Assembly: GCF_014217335.1 (NCBI RefSeq)
Contig: NZ_CP060092.1
Location: 823,501 to 887,500, forward strand
DNA: 64,000 nt
Source: Teredinibacter purpureus
GTDB taxonomy: Bacteria; Pseudomonadota; Gammaproteobacteria; Pseudomonadales; Cellvibrionaceae
Direction of reading: 5' to 3'
Shown: positions 1-8,536 of the stretch, piece after piece
Numbering within the stretch: position 1 is the first letter of the stretch
Layout: every line of letters begins with the position of its first letter
Notes under the pieces: model-generated
The model's database searches: none
The model's input: only the letters and a program-made list of their open reading frames with translations
Told to the model about the DNA's origin: nothing
Translations under genes and position numbers: made by a program

Positions 1-656
1 GCGACCAATCGCTCATTTTTGTCGGCGAGAAAGAGGGTTATGGCGGTACCGTATCTCCACTAACCTCCGTTTCGAAGCGTACCGCTATTAGGTTCGACCC
101 TAACACGTGGAACCTAAATGTTTTTGAAGAATTTGGCGAGGGCGTAGACCGTGTACTCGACGCCGGTGCAATTAAATTAGGCATAAAGGAAGCGGGCTTT
201 TGGAGCTGGACAGGAAAAGACACCTACCTTCGCTTCGATGAAGCAAAACGCGATTGGATTAAAGTAATCACTAAAATTGACCGCTGCCCATCGCTACCGA
301 GTAATTCCAGCCATTGTCGATTAGGAGGTAAAACCATTGTTCGAAACCTAAGCTTTAACTTTCTCGGAATTCCCGTATTTACCGATAATTTAAATGCAAC
401 TGCGTTTGTACGCTTATCAACATCGACCTCGGGGCCGGAGGGTGACCAACCCGACCTAGCCATACTCAGCACTAAAGACGGAGGGGCAACATGGCGCTAT
501 GTAGCCGAAGAATTACCGGGCAAATATTGCTCTAACTCTATTCCAGAGGTAAAAGACGTGCTGTTAGTTTCCTGCAACGGCTTATCCAGTGATTTTTACG
601 AATCCAGTGATGGCGGCAAGTCATGGGATCATGTACGCCAGAACGCGAATTTCTAA
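1..656 (+). CDS. C-terminal part of an Asp-box (BNR/sialidase-like repeat) protein
   Basis: The reading frame is open from base 3 to a TAA at 654-656; the start lies outside the window. Two Asp-box motifs (S-x-D-x-G-x-T/S-W) are visible near the end: STKDGGATW and SSDGGKSW. Such motifs mark beta-propeller proteins such as sialidases and other secreted or photosystem-assembly-type propellers. About 217 residues are visible. They are rich in Asp, Gly and Trp and include three or four Cys, compatible with an exported protein. No catalytic residues can be assigned from this fragment, so the function is unknown. A strong terminator follows 32 bases later, so this is the last gene of its transcript. 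Confidence 0.75.
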   Translation, partial: DQSLIFVGEKEGYGGTVSPLTSVSKRTAIRFDPNTWNLNVFEEFGEGVDRVLDAGAIKLGIKEAGFWSWTGKDTYLRFDEAKRDWIKVITKIDRCPSLPSNSSHCRLGGKTIVRNLSFNFLGIPVFTDNLNATAFVRLSTSTSGPEGDQPDLAILSTKDGGATWRYVAEELPGKYCSNSIPEVKDVLLVSCNGLSSDFYESSDGGKSWDHVRQNANF

Positions 657-687
657 CCCTGCCTAAACTATTACGCTTATTGTTATG

Positions 688-719
688 AAAAATCCCGCTT
701 TTTTGAGCGGGATTTTTTT
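688..719 (+). terminator. Rho-independent terminator
   Basis: The hairpin ATCCCGCT/AGCGGGAT has a short T-rich loop. It is preceded by an A-run and followed by a T-run, so it may work in both directions. It closes the Asp-box gene. Confidence 0.85.
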
Positions 720-1050
720 AGCATACTCAAAAGAAAATCGAAGGCCCGAAAGTGTATAAAACATGTAATTACATGGGCTATTCAGAGAGTTCAAAACAAT
801 AACCCTTATCACGAACAATACGCCCAATAAACTTCATCAGCCTTGCACTACAATGTTACTACCAACGAAAAAGAGCAATGCACGGCAATTAATGTTCTTA
901 AAACAAAAGACACTATCGAACGACACCAAATGAGCGGGTGCTAGGAGAGAATATGGGCGCTACACAGTGGTCTACACTGATACACAATGTAGTTGCCCTT
1001 AATCATCATATTGGCACATAGTTCAACAATCGAAGTCAGGTAAGCGTCTT
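720..1050. other. Intergenic region upstream of the globin
   Basis: About 330 bases hold no long gene. A perfect 14-bp palindrome, CATGTAATTACATG, lies at 762-775. It could be an operator and vaguely recalls NsrR-type sites, but that is a guess. A 22-codon ORF with a good ribosome-binding site lies at 953-1021. Confidence 0.4.
953..1021 (+). CDS. Possible 22-residue leader ORF upstream of the globin
   Basis: An ATG at 953 follows AGGAG at 943-947 with 5-base spacing. The frame runs 22 codons to TAG at 1019-1021 and ends 29 bases before the globin start. The peptide would begin MGATQWSTL and contain two adjacent His near its end. It could be a translated leader affecting the globin, a separate small protein, or chance. 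Only the start signal and spacing support it. Confidence 0.3.
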   Translation: MGATQWSTLIHNVVALNHHIGT

Positions 1051-1464
1051 ATGGCTATAACAGCAAGGCAAAAACAACTCGTCCAAGAAAGCTTTTCTAA
1101 AGTAGCGCCCATCGCCGATCAAGCCGCTGAAATATTCTATACAAAGCTGTTTGAGTTCGACCCTGGCTTACGTCCTTTATTTAAAAACGATATGAAAAGC
1201 CAGGGCCGTAAACTAATGAGTACGCTCAAAGTAGCAATTAAAGGTTTAGACGACCTTAATTCATTGGTACCGGTACTCGAAAAAATTGCTGTGCAGCACC
1301 TTGACTATGGCGTTAGAGCACAAGATTATACGCCCGTAGGCAACGCACTACTGTATGCGCTTAAAATGGGCTTGGGCGACCAATGGAACCCAGAGCTACG
1401 ACAAGCGTGGGTTGATACGTTTAGAATAGTGGCGAAAGTAATGAAGGATAAAGCTTACGGGTGA
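1051..1464 (+). CDS. Single-domain globin (bacterial haemoglobin-like)
   Basis: The 137-residue protein matches bacterial single-domain globins and the haem domain of flavohaemoglobin. Tyr30 in IFYTKLF fits the B10 position, Gln51 the distal E7 position and His83 in VQHLDYGV the proximal F8 haem ligand. No FAD/NAD reductase domain follows, so it would need a separate reductase. Likely roles are O2 binding or NO dioxygenation in the cytoplasm; the Tyr-B10/Gln-E7 pair is typical of NO-detoxifying globins. The ATG at 1051 has a weak AGGTAAG upstream. It is a single-gene unit preceded by a possible small leader ORF and a palindrome. Confidence 0.9.
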   Translation: MAITARQKQLVQESFSKVAPIADQAAEIFYTKLFEFDPGLRPLFKNDMKSQGRKLMSTLKVAIKGLDDLNSLVPVLEKIAVQHLDYGVRAQDYTPVGNALLYALKMGLGDQWNPELRQAWVDTFRIVAKVMKDKAYG

Positions 1465-1687
1465 AGACAATAGACTTTAGGTGGCTTACACACTTCCGCA
1501 ATAGAGACCCATAACCTAGCGATCCCTACCGACAGTACTAACGTTTAAGACTAACAACCAATACGATCACCTCCTCCGGCCCACTATCTTTTCTTTTCAT
1601 AGTAATTCTAGAAAGTTAGAACCTAGAATATTGAAAAAGCAGTTGTCCCATATTACCTCAATGTATTCGCCTCACTCACACGCCTTA

Positions 1688-2233
1688 TTAGCTACTCATT
1701 TTGTCAGTAAACTTATTTCTAACACCTTCAGTTTTTACCGGCTTTCCGTCTTCAAAACGTTGGGCATAAAGGAATTTTTTAGCGGCCTCTATAGAGGGTT
1801 CAAAAACACGTTTCGCACCCTCCCATTCAACTAAGGTAACATCTTGCGTGAATCCGAACTCATCGACACTATATTCAACAATTACGTAGCCTTTACGTCG
1901 ACCATCTATCGCGGAACGTGGATATTTAGGTGATTTTGTGTATAGAGGGTAATAATCTTCAACGGCCGTTAGCGACGTAGCCAAATTATAGGTTAGCGCG
2001 GCAATATTTTTACCCTCCAGTTTAAAAACTGCCGAACCATGATTAAACGCTAACTGCGCATTGATGAGGGTACAATCTACATCGCCACTGTGAACGCATT
2101 CTGTATGGGCAGCATAGGCTTCTTTGAACGCCTCTAAGTCGTCTACAGCCTGCTCTGAATGAGCGAAGGTAATGGGTAACACGCCAACAACTATGGCTAA
2201 AACTATTTTTTTATCGTCGGGTACATCGTGCAA
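1688..2233 (-). CDS. Exported protein with a TonB C-terminal-like domain
   Basis: The 181-residue protein has an N-terminal hydrophobic stretch (IVLAIVVGVLPITFA), probably a signal peptide or anchor. Residues about 95-175 resemble the TonB C-terminal fold: SPKYPRSAI, then a GYVIVEYSVDEFG strand, then a helix and RFEDGKPV. That region normally contacts outer-membrane receptors or serves as a periplasmic protein-interaction module. There is no proline-rich linker, so it is not a canonical TonB. The apparent start is a TTG at 2233 preceded by a purine-rich AGAGAAAG. It stands alone, opposite to both neighbours. Partner and substrate are unknown. Confidence 0.65.
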   Translation of the reverse strand: MHDVPDDKKIVLAIVVGVLPITFAHSEQAVDDLEAFKEAYAAHTECVHSGDVDCTLINAQLAFNHGSAVFKLEGKNIAALTYNLATSLTAVEDYYPLYTKSPKYPRSAIDGRRKGYVIVEYSVDEFGFTQDVTLVEWEGAKRVFEPSIEAAKKFLYAQRFEDGKPVKTEGVRNKFTDKMSS

Positions 2234-2780
2234 TTCTTTCTCTATTAGTAATATTCATACGCTGCATGGCATTGTAGTTTTCTACTCAAAAATATGTCGA
2301 TTTAAATCCTGTTCGAGCCAAAATGGCGACAACCCCAGAAAGCTCGGAACATACCTCTATAAAACGGCGTATTGAGTTCTTAAAGCGGCTAACACTCAAC
2401 CCTTAACTCACTCCTCATTGGAGGATGTTCGCTCCCCTTAGAAAGGGTTTTTTGACGTTAAAACACTCTATATCCACACTTCACACCGACAATCAAAAAC
2501 AGACAACTTTCAAACAAGTTCAACATAAAGATGATTCGGCGCTTTTTTTAGGGTGGCTGTGTTATTGCTTTGCTTTCGCAACTATTGTTCAGCCTATTGC
2601 ACAATATAGATCACATCATCGTTCAATAAGGTCAGATTCTAGTTTTTCGACTTTATTGTTATCGGTTAGGCCATAATTCGATACAATTCAGCAATCAGAT
2701 TCCTCCCAACTCCATCGCCATCATGCTTGCGGTTGAGCACTAAATAAACATTGAATCCGGCAAGTAAAACGGGATACAAC
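2234..2780. other. Gene-poor region upstream of the GH2 gene
   Basis: About 550 bases hold no convincing gene. A small hairpin CCCTT-AGA-AAGGG followed by six T (about 2437-2456) looks like a weak plus-strand terminator, although no plus-strand gene precedes it. The rest is presumed 5' control region of the glycosidase; no confident promoter was seen. Confidence 0.35.
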
Positions 2781-4649
2781 ATGATCGACCGAGCAAAAAC
2801 CATCTCCCATCCGAAACATTCATTTTCCGTGCGGTCCACCGCATTATTTTTGCTGATACTCCTCTCCTCACTCTACCCACACGCTCTACGCGCGCAGAGT
2901 GCGATGACTAACATCGAATCTAGAAATACCACCAGCCTAAATGGTGAATGGAGCGCAATTATCGACCCCACCGGCACTGGCGATTGGCGGCAGGTTTGGC
3001 TGGAAAAGAAGCCAGAGAAGAAAACAGATTTCTTTGAGTACTCTTTTGAAGGCGGTCCGAAGCTACAAGTGCCCGGTGACTTCAACACTCAAATACCTGA
3101 ATTAACCTATCTTGAAGGGGTAGTTTGGTATAAAAAGACGTTTGCTCTCACCCCAAGCTCAAACAAAAGGACATTTATTCACTTTGGCGCTGTTAACTAT
3201 ATTGCCACTGTTTACCTAAACGGTCAGTTGCTAGGCAAGCATGAAGGTGGCTTTACCCCATTTCAGTTTGAAATGACCAACAAAATTAAGAGCGGGCTCA
3301 ACACACTGATCGTAAAGGTCGACAACAAACGCCTAAAAGATGGGTTACCGGGGCTTGGTTATGATTGGTTTAATTACGGAGGCATAACGCGAGACGTCAA
3401 CCTTGTTGAAACGAACAACACCTATATTGAGGATTACCATATACAGCTGAAAAAACACTCAGCCAACGAAGTGCTAGGCTGGGTGCAATTAAACGGAAAG
3501 CTCAAATCGCAAAAAGTAACCGTTAGAATACCAGAACTCGGTATTAGCCACACTACAGCGACCAACAAAGATGGAATAGCCGAAATCAGCTTTGCTTCGA
3601 CATTTGAACTTTGGTCACCAGACAGCCCGAAGCTGTACGATGTCATTATTGAGAGCAACACCGACCGCATTGAAGATGAGATAGGTTTTAGAAATATTGA
3701 AGTGAGAGGCAGTGAAATATTTCTAAACGACGCCCCCATAGTGCTGAAGGGAGTTAATATTCACGAAGAAAACCCACTCAAAGCCGCTAAGGCCTATTCC
3801 AAGGAAGACGCGCAAGTGCTTTTGGATTGGGCAAAAGATATGAATTGTAACCTCGTACGCCTTGCTCATTATCCGCACAGCGAACATATGGTAAAACTTG
3901 CAGAGAAAATGGGCATAATGGTTTGGAGTGAACTTCCAATCTACCAACACATTCAATTCTCAGCAGCTGACGTTCCCGACAAAATGGACCTAATGCTGAA
4001 AGAAATGGTGAGGAGAGATAGAAATAGAGCAGCGGTGATAATTTGGAGCCTCTCCAACGAAACCTATTCATTTACCGATCATCGCGATAAAGCGCTAACC
4101 GATTTAACCGCGAAATCAAGGCAGTTAGATTCAACAAGGCTGCTTACCCACGTGATAAACAATCAGGGGTACGACGACAATACATTTAACGTGTGGGACC
4201 CGTTATACAAACACGTAGACATACTATCGCTAAACGAATACTTGGGATGGTATGTTCCTTGGCAAGGAAAACCCGCCGAGACAAAATGGAAGATGATCGA
4301 CAACGAAAAGCCGGTATTTATTTCCGAATTTGGCGGCGAATCTTTATACGGTAATAACGACGGCCCTATAAATGAAGCGGCGTCTTGGAGTGAGGAATAC
4401 CAAAATCAAATTTATAAAGATCAAATCGAAATGTTTACCACGGTTCCAAACTTAGTTGGCGTTGCGCCATGGCTTCTTGTTGATTACCGTTCACTAGGTC
4501 GAATGCACCCAACCTATCAAAAGGGCTACAACAGGAAAGGCTTGCTTTCGGAAAAAGGTGAGAAGAAAAAAGCATGGTACACAATGCAAAAGTACTTCGA
4601 ACAACACCCAACCAACAGCCCAGCATCCAAACTGGAAAATACGCATTAA
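2781..4649 (+). CDS. Secreted glycoside hydrolase family 2 (beta-galactosidase/beta-glucuronidase-like)
   Basis: Counted from the ATG at 2781, the protein has 622 residues. A basic segment is followed by the hydrophobic core ALFLLILLSSLYPHALRAQS, a typical signal peptide, so it is exported. A GH2 sugar-binding jelly roll (about 45-210) and an immunoglobulin-like domain (about 215-310) precede a TIM barrel. Glu427 in SLSNETYS fits the acid/base and Glu516 in FISEFGGES the nucleophile. NEYLGWY resembles the beta-glucuronidase signature more than LacZ, and the next gene is a UxaA-type hexonate dehydratase, so release of a uronic acid is plausible but not shown. An upstream in-frame TTG at 2751 is an alternative start. 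Confidence 0.88.
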   Translation: MIDRAKTISHPKHSFSVRSTALFLLILLSSLYPHALRAQSAMTNIESRNTTSLNGEWSAIIDPTGTGDWRQVWLEKKPEKKTDFFEYSFEGGPKLQVPGDFNTQIPELTYLEGVVWYKKTFALTPSSNKRTFIHFGAVNYIATVYLNGQLLGKHEGGFTPFQFEMTNKIKSGLNTLIVKVDNKRLKDGLPGLGYDWFNYGGITRDVNLVETNNTYIEDYHIQLKKHSANEVLGWVQLNGKLKSQKVTVRIPELGISHTTATNKDGIAEISFASTFELWSPDSPKLYDVIIESNTDRIEDEIGFRNIEVRGSEIFLNDAPIVLKGVNIHEENPLKAAKAYSKEDAQVLLDWAKDMNCNLVRLAHYPHSEHMVKLAEKMGIMVWSELPIYQHIQFSAADVPDKMDLMLKEMVRRDRNRAAVIIWSLSNETYSFTDHRDKALTDLTAKSRQLDSTRLLTHVINNQGYDDNTFNVWDPLYKHVDILSLNEYLGWYVPWQGKPAETKWKMIDNEKPVFISEFGGESLYGNNDGPINEAASWSEEYQNQIYKDQIEMFTTVPNLVGVAPWLLVDYRSLGRMHPTYQKGYNRKGLLSEKGEKKKAWYTMQKYFEQHPTNSPASKLENTH

Positions 4650-4672
4650 CGCTCCACCAGCCTGAGTTCATA

Positions 4673-6202
4673 ATGAAAAAGCTATTGCGCCTACACGAGA
4701 ATGACAACGTTGGTTTAGTACTGGAAGAAATCCTAGCTGGCGAGACCTGCTGCGAAAGTGATGGTGCCAGTTGGCAAGCCGTTGAGCCTATTCCCAGGCT
4801 CCACAAAATCGCTATTGTACAAATACCGCAAGGCGCTGCCATACTAAAATACGGGCAAACCATTGGCTATGCCATAAAACCAATTACAACCGGTGAACAT
4901 GTACATTCTCACAACTGTAGTATTGGTGCGGTTAATAAAGATTACGGCTTCTGCCGCAATGCGCACGCCACCAACTTACTTCCGCTTTCGCAGCAACGCA
5001 GTTTTCATGGTTTTCGCCGCAGCAACGGTCGCGCCGGCACGCGTAACTATGTGGGCATACTAACAACGGTGAATTGTTCAGCCACAGTCGCAAAGCAGAT
5101 TGCTGCACACTTCGCGTCAGACCAAATCATGGCCGAATGGCCGAATGTGGATGGCGTTGTAGCCCTAACCCACGACTCGGGTTGTGGTATGCAAGGGCAA
5201 GGAGAAGGCTATGACACCTTACGGCGCACATTTGAAGGATACTTACGCCACCCAAACTTTGGCAGCATTATGTTAGTTGGGCTTGGTTGCGAGACTATGC
5301 AAATTAACAAAGTGCTTCACGAATCTGGTTTCAATAGTGCCGACACAGTCTTTGCCTACAACATCCAAGACACCGGCGGCACTCGGCTGGCAATTGAAAA
5401 AGGTATCGCACACTTACAATCAATTTTACCCATCGCCAACAAATCTACACGTGAGCCTATTCCAGCCAGCGAACTGTCCCTAGCTGTTCAATGCGGAGGT
5501 TCGGATGCATTATCTGGTGTTAGCGCCAACCCCGCGCTGGGTATCGCTGGCGACATGTTAATTGAAAACGGCGGCACCGTGATTTATTCCGAAACTCCCG
5601 AAATTTATGGCGCCGAGCACTTGTTAACCCAACGCGCGAGCACACCCGAAGTTGCTGAAAATCTACTAGCCCGTGTTCGATGGTGGGAAAACTACACAAG
5701 TAAAAATGGTTTCGAATTGGACAACAACCCCTCCCCCGGTAACAAGCAAGGCGGGCTCACCACTATTCTAGAAAAATCCCTAGGCGCCCAAGCGAAAAGT
5801 GGATCGACCACTATGAAGGGTGTTTTCCTTTATGCTGAGCCGATAGTAACCAAGGGCCTCGTCTTTATGGATAGCCCTGGATTTGACCCCGTATCCGTTA
5901 CTGGTCAGGTCGCCTCCGGCGCTAACATAATCTGCTTCACCACCGGACGAGGCTCAGCCTTTGGTTACAAACCCGTGCCCAGTATTAAGCTCGCCAGTAA
6001 CTCTAGTCTGTTTACCGCAATGCAAGAAGATATCGATATCAACTGTGGAACCGTTGTAGATGGAAACCAAACCATGGAACAATGTGGCACTGAGATATTC
6101 GAGAGAATATTGTCCATTGCCTCCGGAGAAAAAACTAAAAGCGAACAACTCGGCTACGGCGACACTGAATTTACCCCTTGGAAAATTGGTGCGGTAATGT
6201 AG
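4673..6202 (+). CDS. uxaA: UxaA-family altronate (sugar-acid) dehydratase
   Basis: The 509-residue length is normal for full-length UxaA. The N-terminal ~90 residues form a SAF-like domain with the GEHVHSHN motif. The catalytic domain begins at FHGFRRSNGRAGTRNYVGIL, contains conserved Cys and His including THDSGCGMQGQGEG, and has the CGGSDALSGVSANPA motif. The family removes water from D-altronate to give 2-keto-3-deoxygluconate in galacturonate breakdown; related members act on other sugar acids, so the exact substrate is inferred. The ATG at 4673, 23 bases after the GH2 stop, fits the family N-terminus; an in-frame extension into the GH2 gene is rejected. The two genes are probably cotranscribed. 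Confidence 0.85.
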   Translation: MKKLLRLHENDNVGLVLEEILAGETCCESDGASWQAVEPIPRLHKIAIVQIPQGAAILKYGQTIGYAIKPITTGEHVHSHNCSIGAVNKDYGFCRNAHATNLLPLSQQRSFHGFRRSNGRAGTRNYVGILTTVNCSATVAKQIAAHFASDQIMAEWPNVDGVVALTHDSGCGMQGQGEGYDTLRRTFEGYLRHPNFGSIMLVGLGCETMQINKVLHESGFNSADTVFAYNIQDTGGTRLAIEKGIAHLQSILPIANKSTREPIPASELSLAVQCGGSDALSGVSANPALGIAGDMLIENGGTVIYSETPEIYGAEHLLTQRASTPEVAENLLARVRWWENYTSKNGFELDNNPSPGNKQGGLTTILEKSLGAQAKSGSTTMKGVFLYAEPIVTKGLVFMDSPGFDPVSVTGQVASGANIICFTTGRGSAFGYKPVPSIKLASNSSLFTAMQEDIDINCGTVVDGNQTMEQCGTEIFERILSIASGEKTKSEQLGYGDTEFTPWKIGAVM

Positions 6203-6234
6203 CTCTTGGCCTTTTCACATCGCTTGCTTAACTA

Positions 6235-6254
6235 ACAGCCGTAAGGGTGGCTGT
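6235..6254 (+). terminator. Possible terminator after uxaA
   Basis: A six-base-pair hairpin, ACAGCC/GGCTGT with an eight-base loop, is followed by CTTATT. It lacks a strong T-run and so is weak. Confidence 0.4.
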
Positions 6255-6337
6255 CTTATTACCTCCCCCCCACCCTCCAATAAACTCTACCTTTCTCGAG
6301 GCTAGAGTCGTCTGAAATGCAGAAGCAAAAATAATCG

Positions 6338-6367
6338 AAAAATAATCGGACACCCATGTTAACGCCG
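6338..6367. repeat. 30-base direct repeat, first copy
   Basis: Identical to 24578-24607, lying just left of the first cassette. The pair brackets most of the array. Confidence 0.85.
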
Positions 6368-6556
6368 AGTTAAAACTAAGAGGCCTAATAAAAGAACATA
6401 ACGGGCAATGGGGTCGCAGTTAAAAAGTGTGGCGTTTACCACATAAAGTAGTGCGTAAACTTGGTTTAGAGCACAAAGTGGTACTAGGCTTAAACGCGCC
6501 CTCAATTCACGAACTTTGACGTCGTACTGACATATATCCACGCTGTATAAATACTA

Positions 6557-6586
6557 TTGCTATATGCCTAGATTTAGGTATATAAG
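6557..6586 (+). promoter_or_regulatory. Candidate promoter facing the first cassette
   Basis: TTGCTA and TATAAG are separated by 18 bases, embedded in an imperfect palindrome (TATATGCCTA/TAGGTATATA). It lies 57 bases before the first cassette gene, where an integron Pc promoter or attI would be expected. No mapping data support it. Confidence 0.35.
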
Positions 6587-6642
6587 TATAAGTGTTGTGG
6601 AAATGCGTCTTAACGACGTTGAATAAACTGTTATACGTAATT

Positions 6643-7038
6643 ATGGATATCGAAGCAAAAATAATAGGTGGAGGAAGATCCGGAAGTGGTGAAAGTGAAA
6701 TATCAGAAATATCGGATTCGCCTGCTGGATTGATTGTTATCGTCGAAGCTTATACGAAAGGTAAGGCTACTCAACGTCAAAAAATCACGTTTTCTTCTCA
6801 TCGTGGTTATCGTGTATTGGATGAAGGTGATTTGATGCGGTATGAAAAATGTGAAACATTTCATCAGCCGTATTGCCTCTACCAAATAATTAAAGGTGGC
6901 TGGTCCAACGGGGAGATTACCGAACCAGATATACTTAATGTGTCCAAAGCAACTAGCGTAAGAGAATGGTTTATCGCTACTACAAATATGAGCATAAATG
7001 TCTTGTCAGATTGTAAACCTACCCTTGAAAACGTATAA
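6643..7038 (+). CDS. Cassette 1: hypothetical protein
   Basis: This first cassette gene encodes 131 residues and begins seven bases after the core site GTTATAC (6630-6636). There is no signal peptide or membrane segment. A Gly/Ser-rich N-terminus (GGGRSGSGESE) leads into alternating strands (GLIVIVEAY, KITFSSHRGYRV), then an acidic region, suggesting a small beta-rich cytoplasmic domain. No family was recognised. Its coding frame ends inside the first box of the next attC, as usual for cassettes. Confidence 0.6.
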   Translation: MDIEAKIIGGGRSGSGESEISEISDSPAGLIVIVEAYTKGKATQRQKITFSSHRGYRVLDEGDLMRYEKCETFHQPYCLYQIIKGGWSNGEITEPDILNVSKATSVREWFIATTNMSINVLSDCKPTLENV

Positions 7039-7126
7039 CAAACAAATCATGGCGCAGCAAAGCTGCTGGGACCTCCGTTCCGTCGCTTCGCTCCTCCACT
7101 ACGGCCCCATATTTGGGCGTTAACTG
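7033..7126 (+). repeat. attC site 1
   Basis: An integron recombination site from R'' GTATAAC to R' GTTAACT. The interior is imperfectly palindromic (GGACCTCCGTTCC with the GGGCGTTA end). Confidence 0.85.
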
Positions 7127-7130
7127 TACT

Positions 7131-7508
7131 ATGAAAATAATTGCCAAAATTCTAGCCGCACTTTTATTGATCACCGTTATTGGTGTTGTGTCGGGCTATA
7201 CCTACTATGTTAGGGGGCAAAAAATTGAAATTGATTTTATGCCCCGCGAGTTTAATTATTGCGGTAGAGTTATTGCAGATATTGATCCTGAGTTCAAGGA
7301 AATCGTAAACTGGCTAAGAGAAAATAGCGAGGGCTGGTCTAGAGACTGGAATACTCAAATAGCGGGTCTCGTATATGGTTATCCCGCATTCTCAGTTGTT
7401 GTGTTTGAAGGGGGCGTCTCGGTAAGCTATAAAACTGATTCAGGCTATCCGAGATTTATAAAGTCTATTAAACATAGTCTTAAAACTTCTTGCGAGGGTA
7501 GCAGTTAA
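7131..7508 (+). CDS. Cassette 2: membrane-anchored hypothetical protein
   Basis: The 125-residue protein starts with Lys and a long hydrophobic segment (residues about 5-26), a signal anchor or uncleaved signal. The rest would be periplasmic: a short soluble domain with two Cys (FNYCGRV, KTSCEG) that could form a disulfide. No family was recognised. The chosen ATG (7131) lies just after the core site; an upstream in-frame start lies within attC and is rejected. Confidence 0.6.
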   Translation: MKIIAKILAALLLITVIGVVSGYTYYVRGQKIEIDFMPREFNYCGRVIADIDPEFKEIVNWLRENSEGWSRDWNTQIAGLVYGYPAFSVVVFEGGVSVSYKTDSGYPRFIKSIKHSLKTSCEGSS

Positions 7509-7616
7509 CAAGGCAGTCAAATTGACGGCTATTTCGTCGCTTGTTTTTAGTGGCGGTCGCTACGCTGCCACCAAAAACAACCAACTACATAGCCGCAATT
7601 TACTGCGGCGTTAAAT
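7503..7616 (+). repeat. attC site 2
   Basis: R'' AGTTAAC to R' GTTAAAT. Long imperfect inverted arms surround the centre (TTTTTAGTGGCGG ... CCGCCA-like). The R' box supplies part of a possible start codon for the next gene. Confidence 0.88.
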
Positions 7617-8037
7617 GCCTATGAAGAAAATCATCGCTAATATTTTTACCAGCGCCATTTATTCCTCGTTCTTGGGTAGAGTGGTGGTCTTTGTTGGTAT
7701 GGTTGCATCGTTCTTGGCTGGTGGGTGGGATTTTATAGGTGACGCAATTGGTGGAGCTATACTGTTTTACTTTATTACAGCTATTGTTTCATGTGTTATA
7801 GCAACAGTTGTTGCTGGTCCAATTTACGTTGTACTCACTAAATATAAGCTTGCCAACTATTACACGGCATTTTTGCTGGGTCTTACTGTTACATTCTTTT
7901 GCTTTGGGTTTTCCACCTCGCTAGAGAATCTATATTGGAATTTGGCCGGTGGTATTACTGGTTTGCTGTTCCACTACCACTATATTAATAAGCCTAGTTG
8001 GGTGGGTAGTCCGCATTTAACAAAGCCATCAAATTGA
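7615..8037 (+). CDS. Cassette 3: integral membrane protein
   Basis: The 140-residue protein has about four hydrophobic segments (residues about 8-38, 45-70, 82-103 and 105-120) with short loops. No catalytic or binding motif was seen and no family recognised. Two starts are possible: ATG 7615, overlapping the R' box of attC 2, and ATG 7621 two codons later. The former would mean recombination supplies a native start at the cassette edge. Confidence 0.6.
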   Translation: MPMKKIIANIFTSAIYSSFLGRVVVFVGMVASFLAGGWDFIGDAIGGAILFYFITAIVSCVIATVVAGPIYVVLTKYKLANYYTAFLLGLTVTFFCFGFSTSLENLYWNLAGGITGLLFHYHYINKPSWVGSPHLTKPSN

Positions 8038-8126
8038 CGTCTTTTCCGTCGCTTTTTTGGTGGTTTAACGCTACGCTACCACAAAAAAATCAACTACAAA
8101 GCCGCAATTTATGGCGGCGTTATACG
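8015..8126 (+). repeat. attC site 3
   Basis: R'' ATTTAAC to R' GTTATAC, with large complementary arms (TTTTTTGGTGG / CCACAAAAAAA). Confidence 0.88.
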
Positions 8127-8136
8127 TAGGTAAAGA

Positions 8137-8451
8137 ATGGAAGCAAAGTTCTACATCGAGTGTGGCGAGCCAAAAGTCCAGATTAATGGTGAATGGAACG
8201 CGTTGTCATTGTTTTTGGAGTCAGATTCTTCTTTTCCAGATGCAATTAAACACATTGAACTCAGAAAGCAAAAACAATGGATGGGTAATACATCAGTATT
8301 ACGTATAGTATCGGGTAGTCTTTACGAGGTTTCTACTGAGCTGGATATATCACTTAAACCAGTACAGCTTTATCAGAAACAGTTACTTAAACTAGTTAGT
8401 GCTTGGTTCGCATTTGAGAAAGACAATGTGCCAAAAGTCATCAGCGTATAA
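8137..8451 (+). CDS. Cassette 4: small soluble hypothetical protein
   Basis: The 104-residue protein has no membrane segment. It starts at ATG 8137, eleven bases after the core site. The pattern of short strands (AKFYIECG, SSVLRIVSGSLYEV) followed by a helical C-terminus suggests a compact alpha/beta domain. No family was recognised. A different frame on the same strand is also open but lacks the position and start signal. Confidence 0.55.
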   Translation: MEAKFYIECGEPKVQINGEWNALSLFLESDSSFPDAIKHIELRKQKQWMGNTSVLRIVSGSLYEVSTELDISLKPVQLYQKQLLKLVSAWFAFEKDNVPKVISV

Positions 8452-8529
8452 CCAGGCAATCAAAGATCGCCCACAAAGAACGTGGGCTGGACCGTCGCTG
8501 CGCTCCGGCCCTTTATTGCGGCGTTAGAA
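8446..8529 (+). repeat. attC site 4
   Basis: A short site, R'' GTATAAC to R' GTTAGAA, with arms CGCCCAC/GTGGGC and GGACCG/CGGCCC. Confidence 0.85.
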
Positions 8530-8536
8530 ATAGGCC

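Larger units (their letters stand above)
6255..6629. other. Left boundary of the cassette array
   Basis: There is no intact gene here. A copy of a 30-base sequence (6338-6367) recurs exactly at 24578-24607. At about 6456-6519 a short open stretch reading LGLEHKVVLGLNAPSIHEL then stop looks like a gene remnant. No integrase gene or recognisable integrase remnant was found on either strand. A possible promoter (6557-6586) faces the first cassette, and the first core site GTTATAC lies at 6630-6636. Confidence 0.5.

Noticed and set aside
1631..1834. 67-codon open frame after the globin
   Set aside because: It overlaps the opposite-strand TonB-C-domain gene and has no ribosome-binding site.
2425..2676. 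83-codon open frame before the GH2 gene
   Set aside because: No start signal, low-complexity composition and a hairpin with a T-run at its start.
6359..6541. Possible integrase remnant at the left edge
   Set aside because: Neither strand shows the tyrosine-recombinase R-H-R-Y motifs; only an unrelated short remnant is seen.
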